Below are positions 17,189 through 26,452 of a DNA stretch of 64,000 nt, piece by piece. The notes beneath the pieces were generated by a model, which did not search any database, was not told where the DNA came from, and was given only the letters and a program-made list of their open reading frames with translations. The stretch's first letter is position 1. Every line of letters begins with the position of its first letter. The translations under genes were made by a program, and so were the position numbers. The stretch is from NCBI RefSeq assembly GCF_003010955.1, contig NZ_PGGO01000001.1:248001-312000 (forward strand), written 5' to 3'. Source of the DNA: Phyllobacterium brassicacearum (lineage in GTDB: Bacteria > Pseudomonadota > Alphaproteobacteria > Rhizobiales > Rhizobiaceae).

Positions 17189-18505
17189 TCAGATCCAGCC
17201 GCCGCCATAAGTGCGGTAGAAGATGTGCTGACCGATCCTGTCGATGCGCTTCATTGTGTGCGCCCAATTGGCTCGAACATAGACCGCGTGATAGTGGGTA
17301 GCCGAACCGATTTCGGGAAGGAAGATGCGTCCCGATGTGACTGCAAGCGCGACTTCCTGCGCCACTTTCCATTGCTTGGGCTCAGTAACGTTGAGCTTGC
17401 GTCCTTCGCAGGCAAAGGAGAACTGGCAGCGGTTGATCCAGTCATTGTTCTGATAAACAACCTTGCAGATGGTCTTCGGATAGGCCGGGTTGCGGACGCG
17501 ATTGAGAATGACCTGGGCAACGGCGGCCTGACCTTTGACGCTTTCGCTTCTCGCCTCAAAGTAAATGCCTGTCGCCAGGCATTTCTGTTCTTCCTTTGTG
17601 AAAACGACCGGCGGCAATGGGGTCGCCAGCCAGTTGTGATCGCCCTTGCCGAGCTGTGGGACGAATCGGCCCGATTCTTTGGGTTCGCTCAGGATTGAAT
17701 CGAAGGGAGAGGTCTTGGAATAGTCCGGCGTCGCAGGCGCATAGCCTAGTGCAAGCACGTCCGGCTGATCGTTGTTGACCAAGCCGGCCAGCATAGGCGC
17801 AATATCGTCCGCTGTCTTCTCAGGAGCCCGCTTGTGGAAGGCAAGCGCGATCTGGATTTCCTTGCCCGCGATCTTGGGTTTGGCAAACGCCATCTCGACT
17901 TCGACGCCGTGGCTGGGGCGGATCAGCAGGCTGGAACGCTGCAGGATCGAGCCGGCACTGAACGCCTTGGGCGGCGCCTTCTTGCTGACCGACACGATAC
18001 GGCCCTGCTTTTCGGCGCGATTGATACGGTCTTCATCGGGTGTTGCGTCCGGGGACTTTTGTGAACCATTGATAGCGATACGGCCAATGCCGGGCGCATT
18101 GACGCCGCTGGCGGGCACGCTGGAAGTGATCGCCGTTTCATCGACAAACGACATATTGGCCTTCTGGATCGATCCCGCAGGCGACTTTTCCAGATAGGAA
18201 GTCCAGCGACCTTGACCGGACTCGGACCCCGACAAGAGGCTCGCCATGTCCTGGTATGCGGTTATTGTCGGTGAAAACAAAAAGATCGCTGCGCCGACGA
18301 GAGCAATTGCGTTTCTCTTCGAACCACGGAATTGCGCTTTCACATTGTCTTGACGCAATTCCGGACGGAAAACCGCTTCGCACTTTTCCTGGAATTGCTT
18401 TAACGGCCCCTTATATTGCCGATTTGTCCGGTTCTTCAGCCGCGAAGTCGATGCCCGCAAAAACTCAGAGAAACGCACGCCGATACCCCACTCACAACCG
18501 AACAA
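17189..18505 (-). CDS. cell wall hydrolase, SleB-type (Hydrolase_2 domain)
   Basis: A 438-residue protein with a single transmembrane helix (NAIALVGAAIFLFSPTITAY, about 65-84), a long low-complexity linker and a C-terminal SleB/CwlJ catalytic domain. The domain starts EEQKCLATGIYFEARSES, then GQAAVAQVILNRVRNPAYP, CQFSFACEG and a C-terminal ATHYHAVYVRANW. Such enzymes cleave peptidoglycan, in SleB by lytic transglycosylation; here periplasmic remodelling is expected. The start is uncertain: the frame opens at a TTG (18505) without a good ribosome site, and starts further in would still keep the transmembrane helix. Confidence 0.85.
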   Translation of the reverse strand: MFGCEWGIGVRFSEFLRASTSRLKNRTNRQYKGPLKQFQEKCEAVFRPELRQDNVKAQFRGSKRNAIALVGAAIFLFSPTITAYQDMASLLSGSESGQGRWTSYLEKSPAGSIQKANMSFVDETAITSSVPASGVNAPGIGRIAINGSQKSPDATPDEDRINRAEKQGRIVSVSKKAPPKAFSAGSILQRSSLLIRPSHGVEVEMAFAKPKIAGKEIQIALAFHKRAPEKTADDIAPMLAGLVNNDQPDVLALGYAPATPDYSKTSPFDSILSEPKESGRFVPQLGKGDHNWLATPLPPVVFTKEEQKCLATGIYFEARSESVKGQAAVAQVILNRVRNPAYPKTICKVVYQNNDWINRCQFSFACEGRKLNVTEPKQWKVAQEVALAVTSGRIFLPEIGSATHYHAVYVRANWAHTMKRIDRIGQHIFYRTYGGGWI

Positions 18506-18567
18506 TTCTGGTCGTAAAAATGAAGCATTAACCTTGATGGAGAGTTAACAGGGATGGGAGAAATTGA

Positions 18568-20037
18568 TTAACGTTTCTTCTTTGCCCGGCCGGCAAAGGG
18601 GTTGTCGGAGGTGCGCAGGACAACGCGGATGGGCACACCCGGCATGTCAAACGTCTCGCGCAAACCGTTGGACAGGTAGCGCACATAGGATGTCGGAAAC
18701 GCTTCCGGACGTGAGCAGGAGATGACGAAGCCCGGCGGGCGGGTCTTGACCTGCGTGATGTATTTGATCTTGAGGCGGCGCCCCGCAACGGCGGGCGGCG
18801 GATGGTGGGTGATGACGCCTTCCATCCAGCGGTTGAGGCGGCCGGTGGAAATGCGGCGGTTCCAGACCTCGTCGGTCGTGGCGACGGCAGCCATGAGCTT
18901 GTCGATGCCCTGATTGCGCTCGCCGGAAATCGGCACGGCCCTGATGCCCCTGATCTGCGGCAGGAGCCGCTCGGTCTTTTCGCGCAGGTCGGCAAGCACC
19001 ATCTGGCGGTTTTCGACCAGATCCCACTTGTTGAAGGCGATGATCGGAGCGCGGCCTTCGCGGATAATCAGATCTGCGATCTGCAAATCCTGCTTTTCGA
19101 ACGGGATCGTCGCGTCGAGCACAATGATAACGACTTCGGCAAAACGGATGGCTCGCAGCGCATCGCCGACGGACAGCTTTTCCAATTTGCCTTGAACACG
19201 GGATTTGCGGCGCAGTCCGGCCGTATCGAAGAGCTTGATCTTCCGGCCATTCCATTCCCAGTCGACGGAGATGGAATCGCGGGTGATACCGGCTTCTGGA
19301 CCGGTCAGCAGCCGTTCCTCACCCACCATAGTGTTGACGAGCGTCGACTTGCCGGCATTCGGGCGGCCGACAATGGCGATGCGCAGTGGCTTCGATGAAT
19401 CATAGGCCGGGACATCCTCGGCGTCCGGATCGTCGATATCGTCGCCGACAAGATCGTCCATGGAGCGGGGCGTGGCCGGAATGGTGACGGCGACGGAATC
19501 GTCGGCGCTGGGTTTTACATGTTCATCGGGGAAGACCCGTTCCTCACCCATCGCATCGACGATAGCGTCGCGCAGATCGGGAAAGCCCTGGCCGTGTTCG
19601 GACGAGATCGGGCACGGCTCGCCAAGGCCGAGCGCATAGGAATCGTACATGCCGGACTCGGCGCCGCGCGCTTCAGCCTTGTTGGCCACGAGGATGACCG
19701 GCTTGCCGGAACGGCGAGCGAGATCGGCAAAGGTAACGTCCGTTGGCGTGATGCCTGCCTTGGCATCGACGAGGAAGAGAATGAGATCGGCTTCTCCGAT
19801 TGCCGCTTCCGTCTGGGCGCGCATGCGACCTTCGAGCGAGGCGCTATCGACCTCTTCGAGACCGGCGGTGTCGATGACGTCGAATTTCAGGTCGTACAGT
19901 TTCGCGGCATGGACGCGGCGATCGCGTGTGACACCCGGCAGGTCGTCCACAAGTGCGATCTTGCGGCCGACAAGGCGGTTGAACAGCGTGGACTTTCCGA
20001 CATTCGGACGGCCGACAATCGCAAGGGTAAAGCTCAT
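18568..20037 (-). CDS. der: ribosome biogenesis GTPase Der (EngA)
   Basis: A double-GTPase of 489 residues essential for 50S subunit assembly. The first G1 motif is GRPNVGKS (9-16) and the second GRPNAGKS (224-231). DTAGL and the NKAE/NKWD specificity motifs are in both domains, and a KH-like C-terminal domain ends in a basic AGRAKKKR tail. The acidic linker between domains ([15 protein letters not shown]) is longer than in E. coli. The ATG at 20037 is preferred over 20055 because the GTPase fold begins MSFTLAIVG. It starts 14 bases after the stop of the upstream YfgM-like gene. Confidence 0.96.
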   Translation of the reverse strand: MSFTLAIVGRPNVGKSTLFNRLVGRKIALVDDLPGVTRDRRVHAAKLYDLKFDVIDTAGLEEVDSASLEGRMRAQTEAAIGEADLILFLVDAKAGITPTDVTFADLARRSGKPVILVANKAEARGAESGMYDSYALGLGEPCPISSEHGQGFPDLRDAIVDAMGEERVFPDEHVKPSADDSVAVTIPATPRSMDDLVGDDIDDPDAEDVPAYDSSKPLRIAIVGRPNAGKSTLVNTMVGEERLLTGPEAGITRDSISVDWEWNGRKIKLFDTAGLRRKSRVQGKLEKLSVGDALRAIRFAEVVIIVLDATIPFEKQDLQIADLIIREGRAPIIAFNKWDLVENRQMVLADLREKTERLLPQIRGIRAVPISGERNQGIDKLMAAVATTDEVWNRRISTGRLNRWMEGVITHHPPPAVAGRRLKIKYITQVKTRPPGFVISCSRPEAFPTSYVRYLSNGLRETFDMPGVPIRVVLRTSDNPFAGRAKKKR

Positions 20038-20051
20038 CAGCTCAATATCCT

Positions 20052-20732
20052 TCAACCGGCAGCAGCAGCGGGCGTTGCCCCGGTGCTCTTCAGCATGTCG
20101 AGCATCGTGTCGGCAAACTGGCGGACATTGGCTGGAGCCGTCTCGTCATCGGAGATCTGCTGGAAGAGCTTCGATGCGTCCGCACCGCGACCGGCCTTCC
20201 AGGCGGCAAGGCCGAGCGCCTCACGGGCGGAATGGCGCATCGGGTTGCTGTCGGACGACAGTGCCTCGACACGGCTCGCCACATCATCATAGGAGCCGGT
20301 ATCGACCAGGATGAATGCCGCGCGAAGCTTGGCGAGATCACGAATGGCCTGCGGAATCGAGGTGTCGGCGGAAACCTTGTCGAAGGCAGCGACGGCGCCG
20401 GCCAGATCGCCCTTCTGGGCGATGACGCCGGCGGCGCGCATGCGCGCCAGCACCGGATAGGCGCCGTAGCCATCCTTCTCCAGTTGTTCAAGCGTTTTCA
20501 GCGCCTCGTCGTTCTTGCCGTCGCGGACGAGATTGAGGGCCGCGAGAAACTGGTCGCCCGACTGCGAAGCCCGCTTTTCCGTCCAGTATTCGTAGAAGGC
20601 AAAGACGCCGGTGCCGACAACGATGGCAATCACAGCGCCAATGAGCAGCGAGCCATAGCGGGTCCAGATCGCCTTCACCTTGTCGGAACGCAGTTCCTCA
20701 TTTACCTCACGGAAAAAGCCGTCGTCAGTCAT
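20052..20732 (-). CDS. YfgM-like membrane-anchored TPR protein
   Basis: A 226-residue protein. A cytoplasmic N-terminus ([23 protein letters not shown]) precedes one transmembrane helix ([25 protein letters not shown]) and a periplasmic TPR-like helical domain ([25 protein letters not shown]..). In E. coli the counterpart YfgM cooperates with SecYEG and periplasmic chaperones and is likewise next to der. ATG at 20732 is chosen, as the frame upstream to 20813 has no family similarity. It forms an operon with der. Confidence 0.82.
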   Translation of the reverse strand: MTDDGFFREVNEELRSDKVKAIWTRYGSLLIGAVIAIVVGTGVFAFYEYWTEKRASQSGDQFLAALNLVRDGKNDEALKTLEQLEKDGYGAYPVLARMRAAGVIAQKGDLAGAVAAFDKVSADTSIPQAIRDLAKLRAAFILVDTGSYDDVASRVEALSSDSNPMRHSAREALGLAAWKAGRGADASKLFQQISDDETAPANVRQFADTMLDMLKSTGATPAAAAG

Positions 20733-20866
20733 AGTGCCTCGTGGATAGCCTTGCGCCATCAGATCAATTGATAAAACGCGGCGCAGCTGGTGCCGCCCGC
20801 GCAAAGAGTTCACGCGCTTTTAGTCGGAAAACTTACGAGATGTAAGACCTAACTTGAAAATAGGCC

Positions 20867-21448
20867 TTACATTGGCGATACACCGATCAAAAGCTCGTGC
20901 AATTTCCACACGAAGAGCCCGTAAAGCACGACACCGATAACAATCGCGATGACATCGTTGGAGGCCGGACCTGGTACGATATAGGGAGCCGCGAGGCCCG
21001 CCCGCTCCTGCCGCTTGATGGAGATGCGATCAGCCACGGCCCAAGCCAGAAACGAGAGAAACAGGATAAGAGAGGCGAGGTCACCATTGGCCAGGAGGTG
21101 CGCCAGCGCCCAGGTCTTGATGGCAATGAGCATCGGATGCTTCAGTGCCGGCTTCATTCTGCCGGGCCTGGCGATGTAAACGCCGAGGAAAATAAAGGCG
21201 AACAGCATCAACAATTCGGCGATGTGTTTCATCCATGCCGGCGGTTCGTAAAGGATGGGTGCATCGGGTCGGGCCATGCCATAGCCCCAGACGAGAAGTC
21301 CGAACCCGACGAGCGAGATGACCGAGTAGAGGCCCTTCCATGTATTCTCGCCCCATTGCTCCATCTTGGCGAGGCGCCATTCCGGGGCGACGATGCGAAC
21401 CGAGTGAATTCCAAGAAAAACAATGATCCCAAGAATCAGTACCAGCAT
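20867..21448 (-). CDS. NnrU family membrane protein
   Basis: A 193-residue multi-spanning membrane protein with the NnrU plan: MLVLILGIIVFLGIHSVRIV, LYSVISLVGFGLLVWGYG, PAWMKHIAELLMLFAFIFLGVY and the conserved HPMLIAIKTWALAHLLANGD segment. NnrU was named for a link with nitrite/nitric oxide metabolism in Rhodobacter, but no denitrification gene is nearby and the role is unknown; a heme or isoprenoid-modifying function is inferred for relatives. The ATG at 21448 has GAGGAGG 6 bases upstream. It is alone on the minus strand and divergent from the deacetylase. Confidence 0.85.
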   Translation of the reverse strand: MLVLILGIIVFLGIHSVRIVAPEWRLAKMEQWGENTWKGLYSVISLVGFGLLVWGYGMARPDAPILYEPPAWMKHIAELLMLFAFIFLGVYIARPGRMKPALKHPMLIAIKTWALAHLLANGDLASLILFLSFLAWAVADRISIKRQERAGLAAPYIVPGPASNDVIAIVIGVVLYGLFVWKLHELLIGVSPM

Positions 21449-21597
21449 GATCGCCCTCCTCAATGCTGGCGCGAAGATAGACCCATGCGGCACATGTTAG
21501 AAGGTATAAGGCTTGCGGTGGATCGCCGCGTCCGATCATCGCCACAATTCACCTGTAGCGACTCCGCTTCACTTCCCAGACCGCCGGTCCAATTATC

Positions 21598-22635
21598 ATG
21601 CGTTCGATTTGCCCAACTCTCGCAGCAACCCTCGCCTTGTCGCAATTTGCGCCCGCATTTGCGAATAGCGGCACGGAGCTGCGCGGCTCGATCGGCGCCA
21701 AGCCGCAATATGTGCTGATCTCGTTCGATAATTCCGGCAGCAATGCTCTTTGGGATCGCAGCAGAGCACTCGCCCAGCGCTCCAACGCCAAGTTCACCTA
21801 TTTTCTGTCCTGCGTGTTCCTGATCAACCGGGACGACCGCAAATCCTATCAGGCACCGGGCGAAGCCCCCGGCCGCTCGAATATCGGCTTTGCCACCTCC
21901 AAAGCGGATATTGCCAAACGGCTGGACAATATCTGGCGCGCCCGCAATGAGGGCAACGAAATTGCCAGCCATGCCTGCGGCCATTTTGACGGCAAGGCCT
22001 GGTCAAAATCCGACTGGGAACGTGAGCTGACCACCTACAAACAGGTTCTGAGCCAGGCCTGGAGTAAATATGGCAGCGATCCGGAGCCGGAGGGCTGGAA
22101 ACCTTTCGTTACAGAAGAAATCCGCGGGTTTCGCGCGCCCTATCTTTCAGAGAACCCTGCCCTCTTGGCGGCTTTGAAAAACCAAGCCTATGTTTTTGAC
22201 GGAAGCGGGGTTTCGAAGGGCCCGGCCCTGCCCATCCGGGCAAACGGACTATATCAGTTCGGGCTGCCGACCATCAGTGAAGGTCCGCAAAACCGGCCTG
22301 TCATCGCCATGGATTACAATCTCTTCGTTCGCCACTCCGGCGGCTTTGAGCGCACCGATCATCTGGGTGAGTTCGAAACCCGCGCCTATACCGCGTTCAA
22401 GGGCGCGTTCGAACGGCAATATGAGGGTCAGCGCATACCATTCCAGATCGGCTTGCATTTTACCCTGATGAACGGCGATGCCTACTGGCGGGCGCTGGAG
22501 CGCTTTACCACCGAAGTTTGCACGAAGCCGGACGTGCGATGCACAACCTATAGCGAATATCTGAAGGAAACGGGTGCGGTGACGCCCGTTGCAGGCGCCG
22601 ATCTGAGGCTGCCGGCATCGAGCGGCGGGATGTGA
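21598..22635 (+). CDS. exported polysaccharide deacetylase family protein
   Basis: A protein of 345 residues with a cleavable signal peptide (RSICPTLAATLALSQFAPAFA). YVLISFDNSGSNALWD fits the first NodB-like metal motif, GNEIASHACGHFDGKAW contains the His pair of motif 2, and IRGFRAPYLSENP motif 3. NodB-fold enzymes N- or O-deacetylate polysaccharides in a metal-dependent way; substrate is unknown. The domain is circular-permuted in no obvious way and length is normal for a secreted member. It is followed by over 1 kb without a gene. Confidence 0.8.
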   Translation: MRSICPTLAATLALSQFAPAFANSGTELRGSIGAKPQYVLISFDNSGSNALWDRSRALAQRSNAKFTYFLSCVFLINRDDRKSYQAPGEAPGRSNIGFATSKADIAKRLDNIWRARNEGNEIASHACGHFDGKAWSKSDWERELTTYKQVLSQAWSKYGSDPEPEGWKPFVTEEIRGFRAPYLSENPALLAALKNQAYVFDGSGVSKGPALPIRANGLYQFGLPTISEGPQNRPVIAMDYNLFVRHSGGFERTDHLGEFETRAYTAFKGAFERQYEGQRIPFQIGLHFTLMNGDAYWRALERFTTEVCTKPDVRCTTYSEYLKETGAVTPVAGADLRLPASSGGM

Positions 22636-22883
22636 AAATTCTCCCGGGGTCAGCTGGCGCATTATCTACCTCATCGCAAAGACGTTCCATTGGACACTCT
22701 CCACTTTCACAAGAATGCCCGCTTCGCGCTAAAAGCAAACATTTCAACAAGACTTGTCCAGATTGCTTCCGTTCACGTCACAAAATTGGGGCATCAGTGC
22801 CCTTCCAGCCGCTCCGACTTCGTTAGTAGATGATCCTTTCTGTGACCTTTGGGTTACGCTTGATCGATGACGTGCAGATCGGG

Positions 22884-22908
22884 GAAGATTGTGCATTGCA
22901 CAATCTTC
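22884..22908. promoter_or_regulatory. perfect 12-bp-arm palindrome
   Basis: GAAGATTGTGCA and TGCACAATCTTC flank a single T, giving a 25-bp near-perfect palindrome. The core GTGCA-T-TGCAC looks like a dimeric regulator site (LuxR- or GntR-like), but no gene follows on either strand within 200 bases. As RNA it would form a 10-11 bp hairpin with a tight loop. Confidence 0.5.
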
Positions 22909-23017
22909 TATTCTAAGTAACGTGAAAGCGATTGATGGCGTTGTCCACAAGCGATATCCGTCATCAGTTGAAGTCTCACCGTAATTACTTAGGCGAGTAG
23001 GTACGGAGATGCTTCAA

Positions 23018-23047
23018 GAGACTTGGTCCGCGGGCCAAGTCTCTTTT
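23018..23047 (+). terminator. rho-independent terminator
   Basis: GAGACTTGG (23018-23026), loop TCCGCGGG, CCAAGTCTC (23035-23043), then TTTTAG. It is 383 bases beyond the deacetylase stop, which is far for that gene, so it may end a small RNA beginning in the gap. Confidence 0.7.
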
Positions 23048-23074
23048 AGAAGCCCGACACTTCTCTCGGAACGC

Positions 23075-23089
23075 TTAATCATTTCTTAA
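23075..23089 (+). promoter_or_regulatory. CtrA-type binding box
   Basis: TTAATCATTTCTTAA matches the CtrA consensus TTAA-N7-TTAA exactly. CtrA is the master cell-cycle regulator of alphaproteobacteria. The site is followed by 60 bases and then a strong hairpin, with no open reading frame. One exact match by chance in 64 kb is not negligible, so the role is inferred from position. Confidence 0.5.
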
Positions 23090-23109
23090 CCATGCAGGAG
23101 CAGCCTTTG

Positions 23110-23185
23110 GTGACTGGCCCTTCCCCAAGTCCCCATCCAGGTCAGTGCACCCGACCGCTGCCCCGATTAGCGGTCGGGCCTTTGG
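23110..23185 (+). ncRNA. candidate CtrA-controlled small RNA with C-rich loop
   Basis: Downstream of the CtrA-type box the sequence folds into TGACTGG/CCAGGTCA (one bulge, 23111-23144) with a C-rich loop CCCTTCCCC..., then the 10-bp hairpin CCCGACCGCT/AGCGGTCGGG (23150-23178) followed by CCTTTGG. The C-rich loop could pair with ribosome-binding sites, as for several rhizobial sRNAs. The 5' end is a guess and no -10 box is clear. Confidence 0.35.
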
Positions 23186-23216
23186 TCATCACTCCAAATC
23201 CTTTGGTCATCACTCC
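23179..23216 (+). repeat. 17-bp direct repeat
   Basis: CCTTTGGTCATCACTCC occurs at 23179-23195 and again at 23200-23216, separated by four bases (AAAT). It immediately follows the hairpin at 23150-23178. Confidence 0.75.
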
Positions 23217-23290
23217 TATTATCGAAACCACGATTTATTGTTAAATATCGGAAATAACTAGATATTTCGAATGTGCCCGTTAACGGCATA

Positions 23291-23340
23291 GGCTCGGCGT
23301 CGAGACCCAGACCACAATCACCAGCTCCGCCGAGCCTTTC
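23291..23340 (+). terminator. hairpin with 9-bp stem followed by T-rich tail
   Basis: GGCTCGGCG (23291-23299) pairs with CGCCGAGCC (23328-23336) over a 28-base loop, with TTTCTCC following. The long loop makes it an atypical terminator. Confidence 0.35.
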
Positions 23341-23666
23341 TCCGATATTGTGGCGTTTCGAGTTTTGTTGTGATTTGACTCAAATTGTCCGCAGGACGAC
23401 AGTGCATTGTCGGATCTTGAGTTCGACGGGGCTCGGTGTGCAACCTTACTCTGCGGGCAAGCTACCGAGCCTCTATCAACGCCCGCGACCATCCAAGTGA
23501 ACTGGGTCAGGCAGCACGTAAAAAATGCGGCTGCGGCTAGGAAGAAGTGCTGAAAACTCCTACCTGGTGGCGTGAATAATTATCTTCCCCACAGATACCT
23601 TTGGCGCATCAACATTATGCATGTCCATAGCTCGTCTGAGGCTGGGAAATTATGAGTATGAAGACA

Positions 23667-23693
23667 CGAGCGGCGGGATGTGACCGCCGCTCG
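23667..23693 (-). terminator. terminator hairpin of the SbmA/BacA gene
   Basis: CGAGCGGCGG and CCGCCGCTCG form a perfect 10-bp stem with a 7-base loop, 13 bases beyond the stop of the transporter gene on the minus strand. The tail TGTCTTC is weakly U-rich. Confidence 0.65.
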
Positions 23694-23706
23694 CGGGGTT
23701 GAAATA

Positions 23707-24960
23707 TCAAGCGTCCTCGGACTGCGTCTTGAGATAACGCTCGTCAATCTCGGGCAAGGGTTCGTCATAGATAACGGATTCGAAAGCACGCAGGCGCTTA
23801 TAGACCGAAAGTAGTTCGACGATCGTCGACCACGACGTCACAAGGTACTGGAACGACGACGTCACCTGCGAGAACGCAAAGGCCACCTGGTTCATGAGGC
23901 CGAGCGTGATCTTCCCGGCCACGATGGAGGGGCCCATGATCAGGAACGAGAAGATGCCGTTCGCCTGCCCGTACATGTAGCGGACCACATTGAAATAGAC
24001 ATAGTGGAAGTACATGCGGAAATAGTTCCGGCGGACATTGTCAAAGAGCTCGCGCACTGTCACCGGTTGCGCGCGGTCATCATGATCTTCGCCGTAGACG
24101 AGCTCCTTACGGTAGGCGGCTTCAACGCGTTGGTTGCGGAACTGCAGCCCGGGAAGCTTCATGCCTGCAACAGCAATTGTGATGGTACCGAGGATCGACC
24201 AGAAGATGGCCGCCACAACGAGAGCATTGGGGACGTGCCCAAAGAACGGCAATTCGGTGATGTTGACTGAGAGGTGCAAAAGCACCGGAAGGAACGCTAT
24301 CAGCGTCATGATGGATTGCACGAAATTGGTGCCCAATCCCTCCATGATCGTGGAGAACCGCATCGTATCTTCCTGGACGCGCTGTGAGGCACCCTCAATG
24401 TGACGCAGCTTGCTCCAATGATCCATGTAGTAGCCGTTCATGGCGATGCGCCAGCGGAAGATGTAGTGACTGACGAAGAACGCCGTCAGCACGCTGACGA
24501 AGACGCCGACAAAGGCAAGGCCGGCAAAGGTGGCAAAGCCGGTATAGTATTGATCAATGGTGATCGGCGCCGTCTTCGCCATGGCGCCTTGCACCATATC
24601 CCAGAAAGGGCCGTACCAATTGTTGATCGCGACGTCGACCTGGACTTGAAAGTAGATGATGAACAGGATCAGCGCTGAACCGAGAATGGACCATGCTTGC
24701 CAAGGGTGGGGAGAATACCACGACCAGAACGCGTAAAAGATTGCAACGCAGATCGTGTAATAAATGTAGAACCAGATGAATGGCTTGGTCGCGAAAATCG
24801 CGATACCCACGACGGGCGGCACATCCGGCGCCGCAGGCGGCATGCCAAGATAGGCGCCAAAATCACGCCCGGCAAAGAACCAGAACAGCACGGCCGCCAA
24901 TGACCAAAGCACGGCAGAAATGAAGAAGAGCTTTGGCTTGGGAAAGAATGAAATAAACAC
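23707..24960 (-). CDS. bacA: SbmA/BacA family peptide transporter
   Basis: A 417-residue inner-membrane protein of the SbmA/BacA family, which imports antimicrobial and proline-rich peptides and supports symbiosis or persistence in Rhizobium and Brucella. Signature parts are [16 protein letters not shown] at the start, [30 protein letters not shown], the [13 protein letters not shown] segment and [19 protein letters not shown]. The frame is open to 25053, but GTG at 24960 gives the family length and start (VFISFFPKP). It is not an ABC protein; uptake is driven by the proton gradient. It is alone between a terminator and the MFS gene. Confidence 0.92.
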   Translation of the reverse strand: MFISFFPKPKLFFISAVLWSLAAVLFWFFAGRDFGAYLGMPPAAPDVPPVVGIAIFATKPFIWFYIYYTICVAIFYAFWSWYSPHPWQAWSILGSALILFIIYFQVQVDVAINNWYGPFWDMVQGAMAKTAPITIDQYYTGFATFAGLAFVGVFVSVLTAFFVSHYIFRWRIAMNGYYMDHWSKLRHIEGASQRVQEDTMRFSTIMEGLGTNFVQSIMTLIAFLPVLLHLSVNITELPFFGHVPNALVVAAIFWSILGTITIAVAGMKLPGLQFRNQRVEAAYRKELVYGEDHDDRAQPVTVRELFDNVRRNYFRMYFHYVYFNVVRYMYGQANGIFSFLIMGPSIVAGKITLGLMNQVAFAFSQVTSSFQYLVTSWSTIVELLSVYKRLRAFESVIYDEPLPEIDERYLKTQSEDA

Positions 24961-25119
24961 GTTGGTAGATCCCTCGGGGTGAAAAGTCGCAATTCGGAGT
25001 TGCTCTGAATTGAACTTAACAGCACGATTTGGGCAAAGAGTGAACAGCGGCAATTAAATTGCTGTAATCTTTGATATCGGACTGCACGTCGGCAGGTGCA
25101 AGCAGCTCAATAGCCAACC

Positions 25120-26280
25120 TCAACCCTGATGGCGCCCGGCTGAAAAAGCGAAGAATGCTGCCACGACAAGGCTCGCCGCTGCAGTGAGCGTGGCGAAGGT
25201 GAAGTCTCCGGTGATGTTGGCGAGATAGCCTGCAACCAGCGGACCGATGATCTGGCCGATGCCGAATGCCGCGGTCATCACCGCCATGACCCGGCGCGGC
25301 GAGTGCGGCAGGAGAACGCGTCCCGCCTGGAACCCGAACGCCGTGATGACGATGAATGTCAGTCCGAGAAGGATACCGCCCAGCAACGGACCAGCGGGCG
25401 ACGGCAGAGCCACGCTCGCAGCGACGCCAACAGCCTGCACCGCGCAGCCAAGCGCCAGCGCGACGAATGGGCCGACCTTGCGCAGGAGCGGCGTCCATAG
25501 CCAGACGGAGACTGCACCGCAAGCACCAGTCAGCAGCCAGACCAGCGCTTCCATCCAGGCTCCGCCATGGCTGGAGCGCACAATCGCGATAATGAAGGTT
25601 GCCGTAATGATGTAGCCGAAGCCGAATATGCCATAGGCGACATTGATCTTGACGAAGTCCGACGTCCAGGTGACGGGCGGCTCTGTCGCCGCTGCACCGC
25701 CGCGCACCGGTCCCTGTCTGATCAATGTCAGAACGGCGAGAAGCCCGAGCGCTGACAGGATCGCCGCCGCTATCCAGTTTTCCCGCCAGCCATAGCCGCT
25801 GGCGGAACTGAATGCGACCAGCAGGGAGGAAAGAGCTATGCCGGAGCCGACACCGCCAAAGTGTACCGCCTGCAAATCCTGGCGATTGGCGACAGCAAGG
25901 TGACTGAAGACAATGGTTGCGGTGAAGACCAGCATGAAGGCACTGGCAACACCGGCGAAGAACCGGACGACGGAAAACACAACAACGCCATCGCTGACGC
26001 TCATGGCGAAACATAGCGCCGCGCTCGCGGCAAGCGACAGGTACACCAGCGTGCGTTCGATCCCAGACGCCCAGCCGAAGCCGGCGATGATGGCTCCGAG
26101 CAGGTAGCCGACATAATTGGCCGAGGCGATGATCCCTGCATCGCCTGGCGTCAGGCCAAGTTCTGTCATCATGCCGGGCAGGATGGGCGTGAAAATGAAT
26201 CGGCCGATACCCATGCCGATGGCCATTGCCACGAGACCGCCGAGGGCAAACCGGACAGGATTGGAACTGGGAGGATTCAT
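25120..26280 (-). CDS. YbfB/YjiJ-type MFS transporter
   Basis: A 386-residue major facilitator with 12 predicted membrane segments. GLVAMAIGMGIGRFIFTPILP at the N-terminus is the YbfB/YjiJ signature, and ASANYVGYLLGAI follows. The substrate is unknown; sugar or metabolite efflux is inferred for the family. The gene is divergent from an ArsR gene and separated from it by 172 bases containing a 26-bp palindromic operator (26396-26421), so it may share regulation. Confidence 0.85.
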   Translation of the reverse strand: MNPPSSNPVRFALGGLVAMAIGMGIGRFIFTPILPGMMTELGLTPGDAGIIASANYVGYLLGAIIAGFGWASGIERTLVYLSLAASAALCFAMSVSDGVVVFSVVRFFAGVASAFMLVFTATIVFSHLAVANRQDLQAVHFGGVGSGIALSSLLVAFSSASGYGWRENWIAAAILSALGLLAVLTLIRQGPVRGGAAATEPPVTWTSDFVKINVAYGIFGFGYIITATFIIAIVRSSHGGAWMEALVWLLTGACGAVSVWLWTPLLRKVGPFVALALGCAVQAVGVAASVALPSPAGPLLGGILLGLTFIVITAFGFQAGRVLLPHSPRRVMAVMTAAFGIGQIIGPLVAGYLANITGDFTFATLTAAASLVVAAFFAFSAGRHQG

Positions 26281-26395
26281 GCGCCGGACATTATCGCCGC
26301 CCGGACCAGTGACAAGCCAATAAATTTGATCGTTTGGTAATTTCGAGTGATCGATTGGGGCTTTGCCTGTGGAATCGCTGACGGGTGCGGTTGCA

Positions 26396-26421
26396 ATTAC
26401 TTAGGTTTTATCCTAAGTAAT
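26396..26421. promoter_or_regulatory. palindromic operator upstream of the ArsR gene
   Basis: ATTACTTAGG, spacer TTTTAT, CCTAAGTAAT: 10-bp perfect arms, 32 bases before the ArsR ATG. This is the expected autoregulatory site. The left arm recurs exactly at 22984-22993 in the gene-free region. Confidence 0.7.
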
Positions 26422-26452
26422 ATTTTGCAAGGATAAGAAGGGATCAAACCAT

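Larger units (their letters stand above)
22636..23706. other. 1.07-kb gene-free region with hairpins and repeats
   Basis: No reading frame here has coding character. The region holds, in order, a 25-bp palindrome (22884-22908), an inverted pair CTAAGTAA/ATTACTTAGG (22913-22993), an intrinsic terminator (23018-23047), a CtrA-type box (23075-23089), a terminator-like hairpin (23150-23178), a 17-bp direct repeat (23179-23216), a 9-bp-stem hairpin (23291-23336) and the terminator of the transporter gene (23667-23693). The density of signals suggests one or more small RNAs. Confidence 0.6.

Noticed and set aside
22636-23706. tRNA, CRISPR or IS remnant in the large gap
   Set aside because: No cloverleaf, no regularly spaced repeats (only one 17-bp direct pair) and no terminal repeats were found.
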